DNA of 64,000 nt from Piliocolobus tephrosceles (taxonomy: Eukaryota; Chordata; Mammalia; Primates; Cercopithecidae). The notes under the pieces are model-generated. The model made no database searches and was not told the DNA's origin. It worked only from the letters and a program-made list of their open reading frames with translations. Position numbers and translations under genes: made by a program. Location: NCBI RefSeq assembly GCF_002776525.5, contig NC_045434.1, forward strand, positions 117,639,587 through 117,703,586, read 5' to 3'. This document shows, piece after piece, positions 1 to 11,222 of the stretch; position 1 is the first letter of the stretch; each line of letters opens with the position of its first letter.

Positions 1-1016
1 AGTAAAAGAAACTATCATCAGAGTGAACAGGCAACCTATAGAACAGTAGAAAATGTTTGTAATCTATTCCTCAGACAAAGGTCTAATATCCAGAATCTAC
101 AAGCAACTTATACAAATGTACAAGAAAAAAGCAAACAACCTCATCAAAAAGTGGGTGAAGGATATGAACAGACACTTCTCAAAAGAAGACATTATGCAAT
201 AAACAAACACGAAAAAAATATCATCATCACTGGTCATTAGAGTAATGCAAATCACAACCACAGTGAGATAACATCTTACATCAGTTAGAAAGGAGATCAT
301 TAAAAAGTCAGGAAACAACAGATGCAGGAGAGAATGTGAAAAAATGCAAATGCTCTTACACTTTTGGTGAAAATGCAAATTAGTTCAACCCTTGTGGAAG
401 ACAGTCTGGCAATTCTTCAAGAATCTAGAACCAGAAATTCCATTTGATCCAGCAATTCCATTACTGGGTATATACCCAAATGATTATAAGTCATTCTACT
501 TTATAACACAGGCACATGTATGTTTATTGCCACAGTATTTACAATAGCAAAGACTTAGAAACAAACCAAATATCCATCAATGACAGACTGGTTAAAGAAA
601 ATGTAGCACATATACACCATGGAATACTATGCAGCCATAAAGAAGAATGAGTTCATGTCCTTTGCAGGGACATGGATGAAGCTGGAAACCATCATTCTCA
701 TCAAACTAACACAGGAACCGAAAACCAAACACTGTATGTTCTCATTCATAAGTAGAAGTTGAACAATGAGAACACATGGACACAGGGAGGAAAACAGCAC
801 ACACCAGGGCCTGTCAGGGGGTTGGGGGCAAGGGGAAGGATAGCATTAAGAGAAATACTTAATGCATGTGGGCCTTAAAACCTAAATGACGGGTTGATGG
901 GTGCAGCAAACCACCATGGCACATGTACACCTATGTAACAAAACTGCACATTCTGCACATGTATCCCAGAACTTAAAGTAAAACTAAATAAATAAATAAA
1001 ATAACAAAAAACACCA
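1..1016 (+). mobile_element. L1 LINE, 3' end (L1PA/L1PB-like), cut by window edge
   Basis: Sense L1 sequence: the last part of ORF2 up to about 758, then the 3' UTR and an A-rich tail (AAATAAATAAAT) at about 985-1016. The ORF2 C-terminal region is recognisable from 'ggaatactatgcagccataa' near 621 and the sequence after it. A G-rich stretch at 817-838 is the usual L1 3'-UTR purine/G-run. The frame is interrupted by stops, so no ORF2 protein is made from this part. The 5' end lies outside the window, so total length and target-site duplication cannot be judged. The fairly good match to young L1 tails suggests a primate-age insertion. Confidence 0.93.
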
Positions 1017-1605
1017 AAAGCTTCTAATAGATTACAATAATATAAAAATTATGTAATAATTTTTTTTCCTAAAAGTATAGCTATCTCTAAAAGTGAAGAT
1101 TGACACTAGATTTGCTTTCAATTTAAAAATATGATTAATTTAGTGGCTATGAAAATTAAGTGTTAAGAGGGAGTTTTAGGCCAATATGAAATCTATAAAT
1201 TTACTTTTCAAATTTTTTGAATATTTTTAGATATTATGTGTATTAGAGCAGATTAATATATTTAAACACAGTAGAAACTGCCCAGCATACACACAATCAT
1301 ACAGGACCATTCAAGATGCTATTGGTTTTGCAACTTCACCTGGTATATTTGAAGGTCTTGCTGGGTGCTGTTTCTATTAAAGTCAGCTGAAAGAGAAAAA
1401 AAGCATGGAGAAGTACATATGGGAAATAATTATGTACCAATCATTAAAGTCCTACACATCACTTCCACCCACATTCTATTGTTCAGAATGTTGTTAAATA
1501 CCTATTCTTAACCGTAATCAAGTCTGAGAAATTAAGCATAAGATTTCTCCAGAAAGAAGAGGAAATGAATTTTGATCAACTGCTTATACACACTGAAACA
1601 CTAAG
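1017..1605. other. Unassigned AT-rich DNA
   Basis: No gene, RNA or repeat recognised. AT-rich with no long frame. Confidence 0.5.
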
Positions 1606-2060
1606 TAACTTAATTCTCTCGATTTTTTAAAAATTTTAACTGTAATGTACACATGCATAAAAGTACATAAAACATATATGCAACACTTAAAAATAATTTT
1701 AAAAGGATTACTCTTGTAATCACCACCTAAGTTAAAAACAAAAAACAAACAAAAAAAAAAACAAGCAATGCCCAATGTTCTCTGTTTACTCCTAGACTGA
1801 TACATCCTCCCTCCTCATATAGGTAACCACTATCCTCCTTTTAATCTATTTTTTGTTTACTTTTTTTTTTAATATCTTGATTCCTATAAATGTGTTCTAA
1901 AATACAGCTTTGCCAACTTTTCATAAATGATGTCACAGACTATGTATTATTTTTATGCTTATTTTTCTCTACATTACTTTTATGAGATTCATCCATACTT
2001 TTGGGAATAGTTATTCATCATGTTTATCAGTGTTTTTCTTTACTATTTGAGGGTTTTTTT
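1606..2060 (-). mobile_element. Probable old L1M fragment, antisense
   Basis: The arrangement resembles the antisense 3' region of old L1M elements: a 'gtacataaaacatat' stretch, then 'ggtaaccactatcctcc', then 'tgagattcatccat'. It contains A- and T-rich runs at 1739-1762 and 1859-1872. Divergence is high and the boundaries are approximate. It could be another ancient LINE. Confidence 0.45.
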
Positions 2061-4415
2061 TAAATCAAAACCACTAACATATTACTCCAATATAGTCAAT
2101 TGAAATCAATTAAGTCTATAAAAGGCCATAAAAGAGAGGATTCAAAAGAAACACATTTAACACGGCAACAATACCTAGCTATGGAGTAACACATAGTTCA
2201 AAGCATTGCACAAACTAGTTCTTCTTTTACAAATGACCTAAAATGGTAGGATCGTTTTGTAGCAAAGCTATGTTATCCAGTCAAATAAAAATAACTTGAG
2301 GTCTCTATTTTTCTGTTTTCTTCTCTTTACATAAAATGCAAACACTGATGGTTATCCACCACTTTTTAAAAAATATTATCCTCCTTTCACAACCCCTTAA
2401 CTCTGAATATCTCTCTGACAAAGAATAAAAGTTCCATGATAAGTCACCACTTACTCATGAGCATATCTATTTTCCTACATATTTGCTTTAGATCAAGCAT
2501 AAATTTATAGTTCCTATTACCCTCTCCTGACTCACTAAAAAGGGTTATTTACCTTTTTGTTGTCACATCATTAAAAGTATGATCTACTATAGCACATAAC
2601 ACGTTGTATTATTATTTATAACAACTTGATTTTTCCCCTATTGGACATGAATTATATCATCCTGGAGTGGGACTATAATTAATTTCTTAATAAATATTTC
2701 ATTAAAAAAAAGGGTATGATATCTCCTCTATTTGAGGACCAGAGTTAGAGTTATATCACATTTCCAGTTCTGAGACAAGTAGCATAAGACACTTGAAAGA
2801 GCTGAAAATGTGTAAAACCATGGAGTATCAAGGAGTTTGTTTTGGTGTCTTTCAGTTCACAAGGCCCAAAGATACATGCAGGTAATTTCCAGGGATAGGA
2901 CTTATTAGTAGATAAAGACAAAAATGTAAGGAAACAAAAAAAATATTAAGAGTCAGAGTCAATTCTCACAAACAGCCGAAGTATATCATTGCAATTTTGG
3001 ATTTAACAGCAACTGTAGTGTCTCAGCAGTAATTTCACAAACTCAGCTGAGGCTCTAGTTACCCAGTCTGTTTTTCAAATGGACACCTGATATTTACTAC
3101 CCTAGTGACTTAATGTCTCAACTTCTCTTACCTCTGAATTTTTCTAAATATCCTTCTTTATTGACTTGCTCTGTGTTAACTTTTAGCTTTTACTTAATTT
3201 GCCTCTACATTGTCTGTGATCCTTTTGTGTATCTAAACTAAATTTCTTAAGATCGTATTTTACAAAGATTTTTCTAATGGGAAAAATGCTTATACCAGGT
3301 CACCTTATAGGCTACAGGACTTCTTGCATCTAGCCTATAAATGGTTCTATTTACACATCATCATTGCTAATCCAATCAATTGTGGTCAATACAGTAAGAT
3401 CATTAAATCTTTATGTAGGCAAAATAAAGAAATAAAATGCTCATGTCTGTGTATCTTAGACTCGTTTGACATAGCACATGAGTCTCATGTAATAATAATC
3501 TTTTAATAATTATCTAATAAAGAGGTGGCATGTGGAGGTATCTTGCTCCAGTGATGTGTTTGCCTACATCTTTGAATCTTTACATAATAAAGTTGAGAGA
3601 ATAAAAAGATAAAGCTGAGGGAAAAAAGACTAGATTATTTTTATGCCAATATTTTAAGAAGGATATTTCCCATTATTCAAGACATTGTATAAGTTGATTA
3701 ACATATAGAAAGAATAAAAGGAGAAGCTATTATTCTAATTTCATAAAATTGTATATGAGTTTGGATCATTCTATGATTCATTATAAATATTCAATATTTG
3801 CTGTCTTTTTGGTATGTTGTCAGTATTAATGTCTTTATAATTCTCTGAATTTTTTATGTGAGTGCTTTTTAATATGAGGAGTGCTAATTAAAAACTATAA
3901 TTGCAGTGATGGTCATCATTCATAATTTTGTATGACATTTTATATTCAGAAGTGCTTTGCAACCGCTTTTATTAGCCATTATTGACATCTTTTCCAGAGG
4001 ACGCTTCATATTGATAAACGACATTTCCCACCTAACTATTCAATTTATGTTCGAGTTTTTCTTTTATGTTCAGTTACACTTTATTGTTTTAGGCCTTTCA
4101 TTTGTTTTTTAAACCCAGAAAATTACACAAGTTATTTCTGGGATAAAAGTATTTTCGAGTAATTCCATTTTGTTCTCTGACAGATTTTTAAAAGATAGAG
4201 GTTTGATTTTTACTTGAAGCAATATTCTTTTACAGGCTACGCAATTCAATATGTAAAGAAAATTGCCAGATTGTATTCACATTTTATTCATATATTCCAA
4301 ACTCCTTGTTTGTTTTTTTTGCTCTCCCTGGGGTAGTTTATTTATTTATTAAGTCCTTTGTTTTTGAATTTACTAAGAGATAAAGAATAAAAGATTGGCG
4401 TTAAGAAAGTTGTAT
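2061..4415. other. Unassigned AT-rich intergenic or intronic DNA
   Basis: Over 2.3 kb with no gene, RNA gene or confident repeat. Open frames reach at most about 60 codons. Short A and T runs only. Confidence 0.5.
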
Positions 4416-4417
4416 GT

Positions 4418-4545
4418 GATTCCTCAACCCACCATTACTTGACCACAGGTCTCTTAACTAACCTTTCTGGGTCTCAGTTCTTTTTTAATCTATAAAAATG
4501 AGAAACTCACTACTTTAAAATGTGTTACAAAGATTTAATGTACTG
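4418..4545 (+). mobile_element. MIR SINE fragment
   Basis: Matches the central and 3' MIR pattern: a tract equivalent to 'gaccacaggtctcttaacta', then 'cctttctgggtctcagttc', then 'atctataaaaatgag'. These correspond to the MIR 'ttaacctctctgtgcctcag ... catctgtaaaatggg' core. Old and diverged, ends approximate. Confidence 0.55.
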
Positions 4546-4959
4546 TCTATTAGAATTTACTTATTACATATCTGACAAATTATTCTTAATAAATTAGCAC
4601 ACAAACAATTTACCATGTGTCTTGGTTTGAGATTTTTTTTTGCAATCATCCAAACTTGTGGTAGGGTCATCTTTATAAACTGCAAATTGAGAATATCAGT
4701 ATTATTACTTAATATTAGGATGAAGTCCCATTTTATTTTTAGGACAATATACAAGGTGTATATAATCTTATAAGAACCTTATATTCTACCATTTCTGCTT
4801 ACATTTATTTTCAAGGGATGCAGAAAATATGAACCTTAATAATACTGGCAACCTTCCTTGGCAGTCATCCCAAGAGTTGTTCATTTTTCTAGGCACTATA
4901 TATCTTGTAAAAGCTTTGCACATGCAAGTGTGCAGAATATCCATAATATCTTGATTAAA

Positions 4960-5135
4960 CCCTCCTTATTCAGCAAAGTTTAACTCAAATGTCATCTTTA
5001 GCAAAATATTTCCCTGATAATTTATCCCTCCATCGTGCTCTCATTATATTCTATTGCTCTCCATACTTCAAATTTCCGTAAATATATCCCTTCTTTCTCT
5101 CTCTCTTGCCTTGACTAAGAGCTTCTAAGTTATTG
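4960..5135 (-). mobile_element. L2 LINE fragment, antisense
   Basis: The string 'taactcaaatgtcatcttta' followed by 'atttccctgataatttatcc' is the diverged antisense L2 signature (consensus-like 'ctcaaatgtcaccttctc ... ccttccctgacca'). Mammal-age relic with no coding capacity. Followed by a short CAGATA-like microsatellite at about 5162-5187. Confidence 0.55.
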
Positions 5136-5684
5136 AAGCTATGTAATGTAGAAATTCATTTACAGATACAGTTACAGATACAGATATTTGTATCCCTTGC
5201 AATAGTTGTTAATATATAATTTCCCCAGTATTTATCCAAAGAGTATAATTTAAGTAGCATCACTAGTCTGTGATTGTCTCAAAGTGTCTCTCCTTCAGCA
5301 GTATCATATGATGCTAGTTTCATTTCTGTTTTACCTAGAATTTGTAATAATGATCTCACTGACCAAAATGGGGGCACTTTCTTATCAGGACTGTGGTTTA
5401 AAATGTGCTACATGATGATGCAAGATTTATTTCATTTCTGACATTTTTTTCATCCCTCTATCAGTTTATTGGATTTGCCATTTGTGAACCTAGAAGTTGC
5501 AAATAAAACATCTCCAAATTTGGGACAACAGTTGAAACAATGTTTTAATTACTAGCAGAAAAAAGTATAAGAGAAAGATCAGGGCATACATTTTATGTAC
5601 AGCAAGCTAAAGGACTCCTTAGCTGTTGTACGTCAATGTCCATAAAGATCTCACACTTTTATACAATGAGTTTTCTTTATATAA
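5136..5684. other. Unassigned DNA with a short CAGATA-type repeat
   Basis: Apart from a few imperfect 'cagata' units near 5162-5187, no feature is recognised. AT-rich, no long frame. Confidence 0.45.
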
Positions 5685-5935
5685 AGTGTGGTGGCTGTAA
5701 GCATGGACTTTGAAGTCAAGCAGTCCAGGTTAGATTTATATGACTAATGCTTACTAGACCTGTGACTTGGAACAATTTAAATAACTTCTGAGTGTCAGTT
5801 TTCTCATCTACATGTTTTCTCATGCATGTAAAAATGACACCAAACACATATAATTGTTGGGGTTTAAATAAGACAGTATGTGTATTTACCACAGTGGTAG
5901 GGACATGGAAAAGGCTCACTAATGGTACATATTAT
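5685..5935 (+). mobile_element. MIR SINE, near full length
   Basis: Follows MIR almost end to end: 'ggtggctgtaagcatggact' with 'caagcagtccaggtt', then 'tgctta..agacctgtgacttg', then 'tgtcagttttctcatctaca'. The tail region 'ggtagggacatggaaaaggc' resembles the MIR/L2 3' tail. Many substitutions, as expected for a mammal-wide SINE. Confidence 0.8.
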
Positions 5936-6505
5936 TGATATAACTATTATTTTCATCCTACTCAAAAATCATAAAGCAACTCTCAAAAAATGTTAACAAT
6001 TTATCTACAATGTAGAGGTGATATTAATTGATAAATATAAGATCCAAACATAAGCTTTCTGATTTTATTTATAGCACACTTTACAACGCTTCCTGCAGAT
6101 TCTAGCTTGTAATGGTCCCAGGAAAGGGATGAAAGATCCTTAGTGGATGCCCAAGTCAGGTATGTCAGAAAGGCAGGAAGAAAAAAATAACTCCAAAACA
6201 GAATTCATCTGTTTCTAGAAATGTTCTTTGTCGTGCTACTAAAAATTGATTCTGCCTACAGAATCATTAACTGTAGTGCACACTGCTAAGCATGGATGTT
6301 GAAAGATTAAGAACTCCAATTAATTTATTTTTAATAGCTTTTCTAAGTTCCAAAATTAAAAAAAAAAAAAAAACTCAAATAACGTATTACTGGAATAAAC
6401 TCATAACTGTAAAATAAATATAATTGAAGATGTCCCTGTAAATAGAATAAAATTATTTTAAGTTGACATAGGAAAAAGACTTTATGGAATTGTTATAACA
6501 TGTTT
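5936..6505. other. Unassigned AT-rich DNA
   Basis: No gene or repeat recognised. Includes an A-run at about 6357-6373. Confidence 0.45.
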
Positions 6506-7080
6506 TTTTTTAATTTAATTTTTAAAATGTATAATTGACACATAATAATTATACATATTTATGGGATACAATATGAAGGTTTAATGCATGTATACATAGT
6601 ATAATGCTCAAATCAGGATAGTTACCATATCCATCACTTTAAACACTTATTATTTCTTTGTGGTGACAACATTTAAAATTTTCTCTTCCAGCAGTCTTGA
6701 AACATGCGCTACATTGTTATCTTCTATAGTCACTTACTGTGTAATAAAACCCCAAGGTATCCTTCCTGTCTAACTGTAATGGTGTACTCATTCATTGACC
6801 TCTCTCGATTCTGCCTTTCACACACTCCCCAGGCTCTGGTAACCATTATTCTACTCTCTATTTCCATTAAATCCCCTTTTTGAGATTCCACATAAGACTG
6901 AGATCATGAGATCATGTGATGTTTGTCTTTTTCTTCTTGACTTATTTCACTTAATATGATGTCTTCCAGTTACATCCAAGTATCCAATTTGCTGCAAATG
7001 ACAGCATTTCATTCTGTTTTATGGATGAATAGTATTCTATTATGTACATATATATGTGTGTATGTGTGTGTATATATATA
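6506..7080 (-). mobile_element. L1 LINE 3' end (L1MA/L1PB-like), antisense
   Basis: Reads as the reverse complement of an L1 3' UTR and the last part of ORF2: 'tttatgggatacaatatgaa', 'catatccatcactttaaaca', 'gattccacataagactgag', 'tgcaaatgacagcatttc'. The element's tail lies on the left. Its right edge runs into a TG/TA microsatellite at 7036-7086, after which an earlier part of ORF2 follows out of register. About 600 bp of L1 is therefore missing at this joint. Confidence 0.88.
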
Positions 7081-7086
7081 TATATT
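7036..7086. repeat. (TG)n/(TA)n microsatellite
   Basis: Alternating TG then TA dinucleotides inside the L1 patch. They probably expanded from the TA-rich 'gtatatatac' segment normally present in L1 near this place. Confidence 0.9.
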
Positions 7087-7336
7087 CTAATAGCTTTACA
7101 GTTTTGAGTCTTGCACTTATTTCCTTAATCCATTTAGAGTGGAATTTTACACATGGTGAGAGATAGGGGTCTAGTGTTATTATCTGCATGTGAATATACT
7201 ATTTTCCCAGCACCATTTATTAAAGAGACTCTCCTTTCCCCAGTGTGTATTCTTGACACCTTTGTCAAAAATCAGTTGGCTGTAAAAGTATGGATATATT
7301 TTCAGGGCCTCTATTTTGTTCATTGGTCTATGTGAA
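7086..7336 (-). mobile_element. L1 ORF2 segment, antisense
   Basis: Reverse complement of a mid-to-late ORF2 portion, with 'gagagataggggtctagtgt', 'ccagcaccatttattaaaga' and 'gtcaaaaatcagttggctgt'. It ends abruptly at about 7334, where sense-strand L1 from a later part of ORF2 begins. Its last 38 bp (7297-7334) are repeated exactly in inverted orientation at 7564-7601. Confidence 0.88.
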
Positions 7337-7445
7337 ATCAGTGTACCAAAGACATATCTGCTTACTCATGTTTATTGCAGTGCTATTCACAATAGCCAAG
7401 AGATATGGAATCAACCTAAATGCTCATCTAGAGATGAATCAGTAA
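7333..7445 (+). mobile_element. L1 ORF2 segment, sense
   Basis: Sense L1 ('gaaatcagtgtaccaaagac', 'gctattcacaatagccaaga', 'atggaatcaacctaaatgct'). In an intact L1 this part lies downstream of the sense block at 7660-8110, yet here it precedes it and abuts an antisense block. It is one piece of a rearranged L1. Confidence 0.85.
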
Positions 7446-7457
7446 AAAAGTATTTAT

Positions 7458-7460
7458 GTA

Positions 7461-7491
<31 letters not shown>

Positions 7492-7535
7492 TTTTGAGAC
7501 GGAGTCTCGCTCTGTCGCCCAGGCTGGAGTGCAGT
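7458..7535 (-). mobile_element. Very short 5'-truncated Alu
   Basis: Only the last ~45 bp of an Alu right arm, antisense, preceded by a T-rich tail (TTTA repeats then T-run). The direct repeat 'agtaaaaaagtatttat' occurs at 7441-7457 and again at 7533-7549. This looks like a target-site duplication, although its first few bases could be shared with the Alu end. Structure (A-tail, TSD, 5' truncation) fits L1-machinery retroposition of a fragmentary Alu RNA. Confidence 0.88.
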
Positions 7536-7563
7536 AAAAAAGTATTTATATATATATTTTTTG

Positions 7564-7601
7564 CACATAGACCAATGAACAAAATAGAGGCCCTGAAAAT
7601 A
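7564..7601 (+). repeat. 38-bp inverted duplicate of 7297-7334
   Basis: Exact reverse complement of 7297-7334, L1-derived, sense orientation. Both copies share the same departures from the L1 consensus as I remember it, so they derive from one another rather than from two L1 insertions. Confidence 0.93.
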
Positions 7602-7618
7602 CACACACACACACACAG

Positions 7619-7660
<42 letters not shown>
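7602..7660. repeat. (CA)n(TA)n(CA)n compound microsatellite
   Basis: Runs of AC, then AT, then AC dinucleotides between L1 pieces. Likely length-polymorphic. Confidence 0.95.
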
Positions 7661-8112
7661 TTTTTTATTGATTAATAAGGTGAAGAGATAACCTACAGAA
7701 TGGGAGAAATTCGTTGCACGCTATGCATCTGACGAGGGGTTAATATCCAGAGTTTACAAGGAACTCAAACAACTCAATTCAAAAAGAATAAATAATTTGA
7801 TTAAAAATGAGCAAAAGACATGAATAGATACTCACAGAAGACGTACAAATGGCCAACAGAGACATAAAAAATTTCAACATCACTAATCATTAGAGAAATA
7901 GAAATCAAAACCATAATGAGTTATCTCCTCAACCGAGTTAGAATGGCTATTATCAAAAAGGCTAAAAGAAATAAATAAAAAAACTGGCAAGAATACAAAG
8001 AAAAGCAAATTTGTATACACTGCTGGTAGAAATGTAAATTAGTACAGGCATTATGAAAATCAGTAGGAAGTTTCCTCAAAAAATTAAAAATAGAACTACT
8101 ATATAAACAAAT
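7661..8112 (+). mobile_element. L1 ORF2 segment, sense
   Basis: Sense late ORF2: 'ataacctacagaatgggag', 'ggggttaatatccagagttt', 'caaatggccaacagagacat', 'ttagaatggctattatcaaa', 'aaattaaaaatagaactact'. It stops at about 8112 and is followed by unassigned DNA. It supplies the ORF2 part missing from the antisense blocks to the left. Confidence 0.9.
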
Positions 8113-9195
8113 CTTTTTGAACCAAGTTTTAAAATTGTTATGAGGCCAGATGACGGAGAATATTCTAAGGAATATGACTGTTCTGCTGTACTTTTTACCT
8201 TGAGTTATTACCATTTACCTTTCAACCATCTGTCTTCATCCACATTCTATCAGTTTTTATAGTTCCTTCTTAAAACCCTAGCAACGTGTCCTCTTCATTT
8301 TGTTTCCTTCACTAAGAAGACAGGTGATAACATCCTTTTAGAAATGACCAGATTGTTCTTTTCAAAAAGAACCAATTACAACAGTCACTTTCAATATACT
8401 AGCTAAATGCATTTATTAATATTATGATATAACACGAATGTTTTGTAGGTATATGGGTTTCCATTTCAGTTAAGAAAATTCAAGTATTATATAATAAGTA
8501 GTTCATTATAGGAAACCTTCAGTATTTCCTATAGTGGAGAAGAAGGAAAATTATTATCTTAAATTTTCAAGTTAGGTAATAACAGAGCAGAGATTACATT
8601 CTTCGCCTCAGGGTGGAGCATGAATCAAGACAGAGCCACTCCGATAATCTCAGATATGGAAAGAGCATATAATATTTTAAATTCTTACTAGAAAAATATT
8701 AATAAAATTAGATAGCATATTACTCTATTAAATTACACTAATTACTTTCACTAATGTCCTCTTTTAAAACAGAATTGTAATAATTCTGTGTAATTTACAA
8801 TTTCATTTTTCATTTTCCACTCAAGGGATTTTGTTGGAGAAAGAAAAAAATTATATTGTTAGAATCAAAACTATTGCTGCCTTAATTCCATATTTCATAT
8901 AGTGTTGGTGAATACATTATTTGAATAATCTTAAATTCAAGTCTATCTGATTAAGTGCTGAGATTAGCAAGTCCCAATCACTCTTCAAATCCTAAAGACA
9001 AAAAGTTTTACATGATCTACTTGATCACACAAGAATTACACAATTCATTGGGGAGGAAAAATATGCACATAAGCAAAATAAAATGTGTTCTAAGTGTTAG
9101 TATATATACAAAATGCCCTATTTTGAACACTCATAGTGTTTAATATAGAAGACTACTAGAGTATAATAGGTATCCTTCCCTCTAGTTGTCTCCTC
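8113..9195. other. Unassigned AT-rich DNA
   Basis: No gene, RNA or repeat recognised over about 1.1 kb. Confidence 0.5.
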
Positions 9196-9640
9196 CAATC
9201 CACCATTTAATCTCTTTCTCTCACAAGTGACAGAATGACCTAACAAATGCTGATCTGACTTTGTTACCCTGGATGAAAAGACCTCTGGTGATTCTCCATT
9301 ACATATGGAATCGGCTCAACCTCCTTAACAAAATACATGAGACTTTCCCAACTTGGGTATGTTCATCCCATGCCTCACCTCTACCATCTATTACCTATTT
9401 TCTGTTGATAGATTATAAGCAACATGCTGTTCTACATCTTTTCTGTTTTCTCTTTCTGGAATGACTTTCCATACTTAGTTTAACTCACTTTGTTTATTTC
9501 TACTCATCCGTCATGATCCAGTTATGGTTCATCTCTTCTGAGAAACCTGCTCAAACTGAGGATCTGTACTTTGCACACTTTTATAACACACCATATTAAT
9601 TTCTATTTTACCATATTGCATAATATAGTTGGTCATATTA
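9196..9640 (-). mobile_element. L2-type LINE, antisense
   Basis: Diverged but ordered match to antisense L2: 'tctctggaatgact', 'tactcatccgtcatgatcca' and 'gagaaacctgctcaaactga' stand where L2 has 'ctggaatgctcttcc', 'ctactcatccttcaggtctc' and 'agggaagccttccctgacc'. No coding capacity. Confidence 0.6.
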
Positions 9641-9924
9641 CATGCAGAAATAGAAAATCCTTGTGGGGGATATTGTCAATTAACTGTTAGCCTATTTTCC
9701 CACCCTTCCAGTGTATCTTCCTTTCTTACACACTTTCTTTTACTCAGCTTTCAGGATTCAAATTGGATTCTGCTACCAAGTTGCACTTTTATGAAGTTTG
9801 AAAGTAGGCAAAATAGAAAGTCATCTTTACTTATCTTTCATTATTTACCTTTGGTAACCAGAGCTTTTATGCAGCAGTGTTTCAGTGTCCAGTCTTCATC
9901 TTTGCCAGTGTTGAAGCAAAAATA

Positions 9925-10432
9925 CATTTTTTAAAATTGATAGATAACATTGTACATATTTGTCGTGTACAACATGATGTTTTAAAGTATCCAAATACTG
10001 TGGAATGGTGGAATCTAGTGAACATAGTTATTATTTTTGTGTTAGGAGCATTTAATATTGACTCTCTTTTCATTTTTCAAGAATATATTAACTATAGTCA
10101 CCTTGCTGTACAACAGAACTCTTGAATTTATTCCTCCTATCTAATTATGTATCCTTTGATAAACACCTCCCCATCCTACATACCCACTAACCACCCTATC
10201 CTCTGGTAACAACTATTCTACTCTTTACTTTTACAGGATCAATGTTTTAAAACATTCTGCAAATGAGTTAGATCATACCATGTTTTTCTATACCTGGCTT
10301 ACTTCACTTAACATAACTTCCTCTAGGATCATCTATGTTCTTGCAAATGACAAGGTTTCCTTCTTTTCTATAGCTGCATAGCATCCCATCATGTATATAT
10401 ACCACATTTTCTTTATTCATCAGTTAATATTG
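9925..10432 (-). mobile_element. L1 3' end (L1MA/L1PB-like), antisense
   Basis: Same structure as 6506-7035: 'gtgtacaacatgatgtttta', 'aactatagtcaccttgctgt', 'gaactcttgaatttattcct', 'ctggtaacaactattctact', then end-of-ORF2 antisense 'ttgcaaatgacaaggtttcc' and 'gtatatataccacattttct'. Truncated soon after. Confidence 0.9.
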
Positions 10433-11035
10433 CACCAACCTAATGCATAGTTTTGACAGAGACAGAATCCAGACTTCAAATTTCTAGGTGCATATACCAG
10501 CTTCATGGGATTGAGATGAAGTTGCAGCAGGATTGCAATGGCTTTCAGATTCCAAATTTCGAATCTCTGATTCAGAGCTACAGCTGAGTGTTTGAACCTA
10601 AATATTCCAGGGCCAATTTCTCTATTCCCCCCACTTCCTGATTCTTGCAGAGTTAGTTTCCAAGCAGGTCAGCTCTCCACTTTTTTGGGAATCATTCCAG
10701 GACAGGCAGGCTAGAGCACACTTCGCCATCTTTTCCAATGACTGTATTAGCACCTATATTACATTTTCTTCTTGGCATAGAATATTTAAAATTATTTTTC
10801 CCATACTCTGCCTTGAAAGAGTTTTTGTACCAGGACTGGTTGCAGACAATAATATATTCTGAAGGAAGGGAATCGAGTTTGTTATCTAGCTCCATTAGCT
10901 TTAAAATCAGCAAGGATGAGAAAAGAACAGGAGAACAGGTGCTGGTGGTTCATGAAAGACAGAATAAGTCCATAACTTATTTGGAATAAAACATCTTTCA
11001 GAGTATAAGTGCTATTGTTTCCTGGAGTGAAGCCT
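10433..11035. other. Unassigned, moderately GC-rich segment
   Basis: About 600 bp, less AT-rich than its surroundings at 10450-10730. Opens with 'ttgcaccaacctaa', like the end of a MADE1/mariner element, but nothing else of that family follows. An 83-codon plus-strand frame at 10738-10989 has no recognisable domain and I do not call it a gene. Confidence 0.4.
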
Positions 11036-11039
11036 GCCT

Positions 11040-11116
11040 AATACAGCTTCCTACAGGTGAAGACTGTCATTGCCATCTTATACTCACAGTTCCTAGCACA
11101 AAGCCTGACACATAAT
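11040..11116 (+). mobile_element. Possible L2/MIR 3'-tail remnant
   Basis: 'gttcctagcacaaagcctga' followed by 'cacata' resembles the shared L2/MIR tail 'gcctagcacagtgcctggcacata'. Short and diverged. Confidence 0.35.
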
Positions 11117-11222
11117 CACATAGTATGTAAGTATATGAATCTAAAGTGAGTAATACATTTTGTCTGGGTCACATCGTATGTAAGTACATTGACCTGAAAT
11201 TAGTAATACATTATGTCTGGGT
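11117..11222. repeat. Two-copy 53-bp tandem duplication
   Basis: Copies at 11117-11169 and 11170-11222 begin 'cacatagtatgtaagta' and 'cacatcgtatgtaagta', and end 'tgtctgggt' in the same register. They differ at about ten positions, so the duplication is old. The unit is not a known repeat to me. Confidence 0.88.

Noticed and set aside
10430..10445. 'ttgcaccaacctaa', like the end of a MADE1/mariner element
   Set aside because: Only about 14 bases match and no second terminal repeat or body follows. Too short to call.
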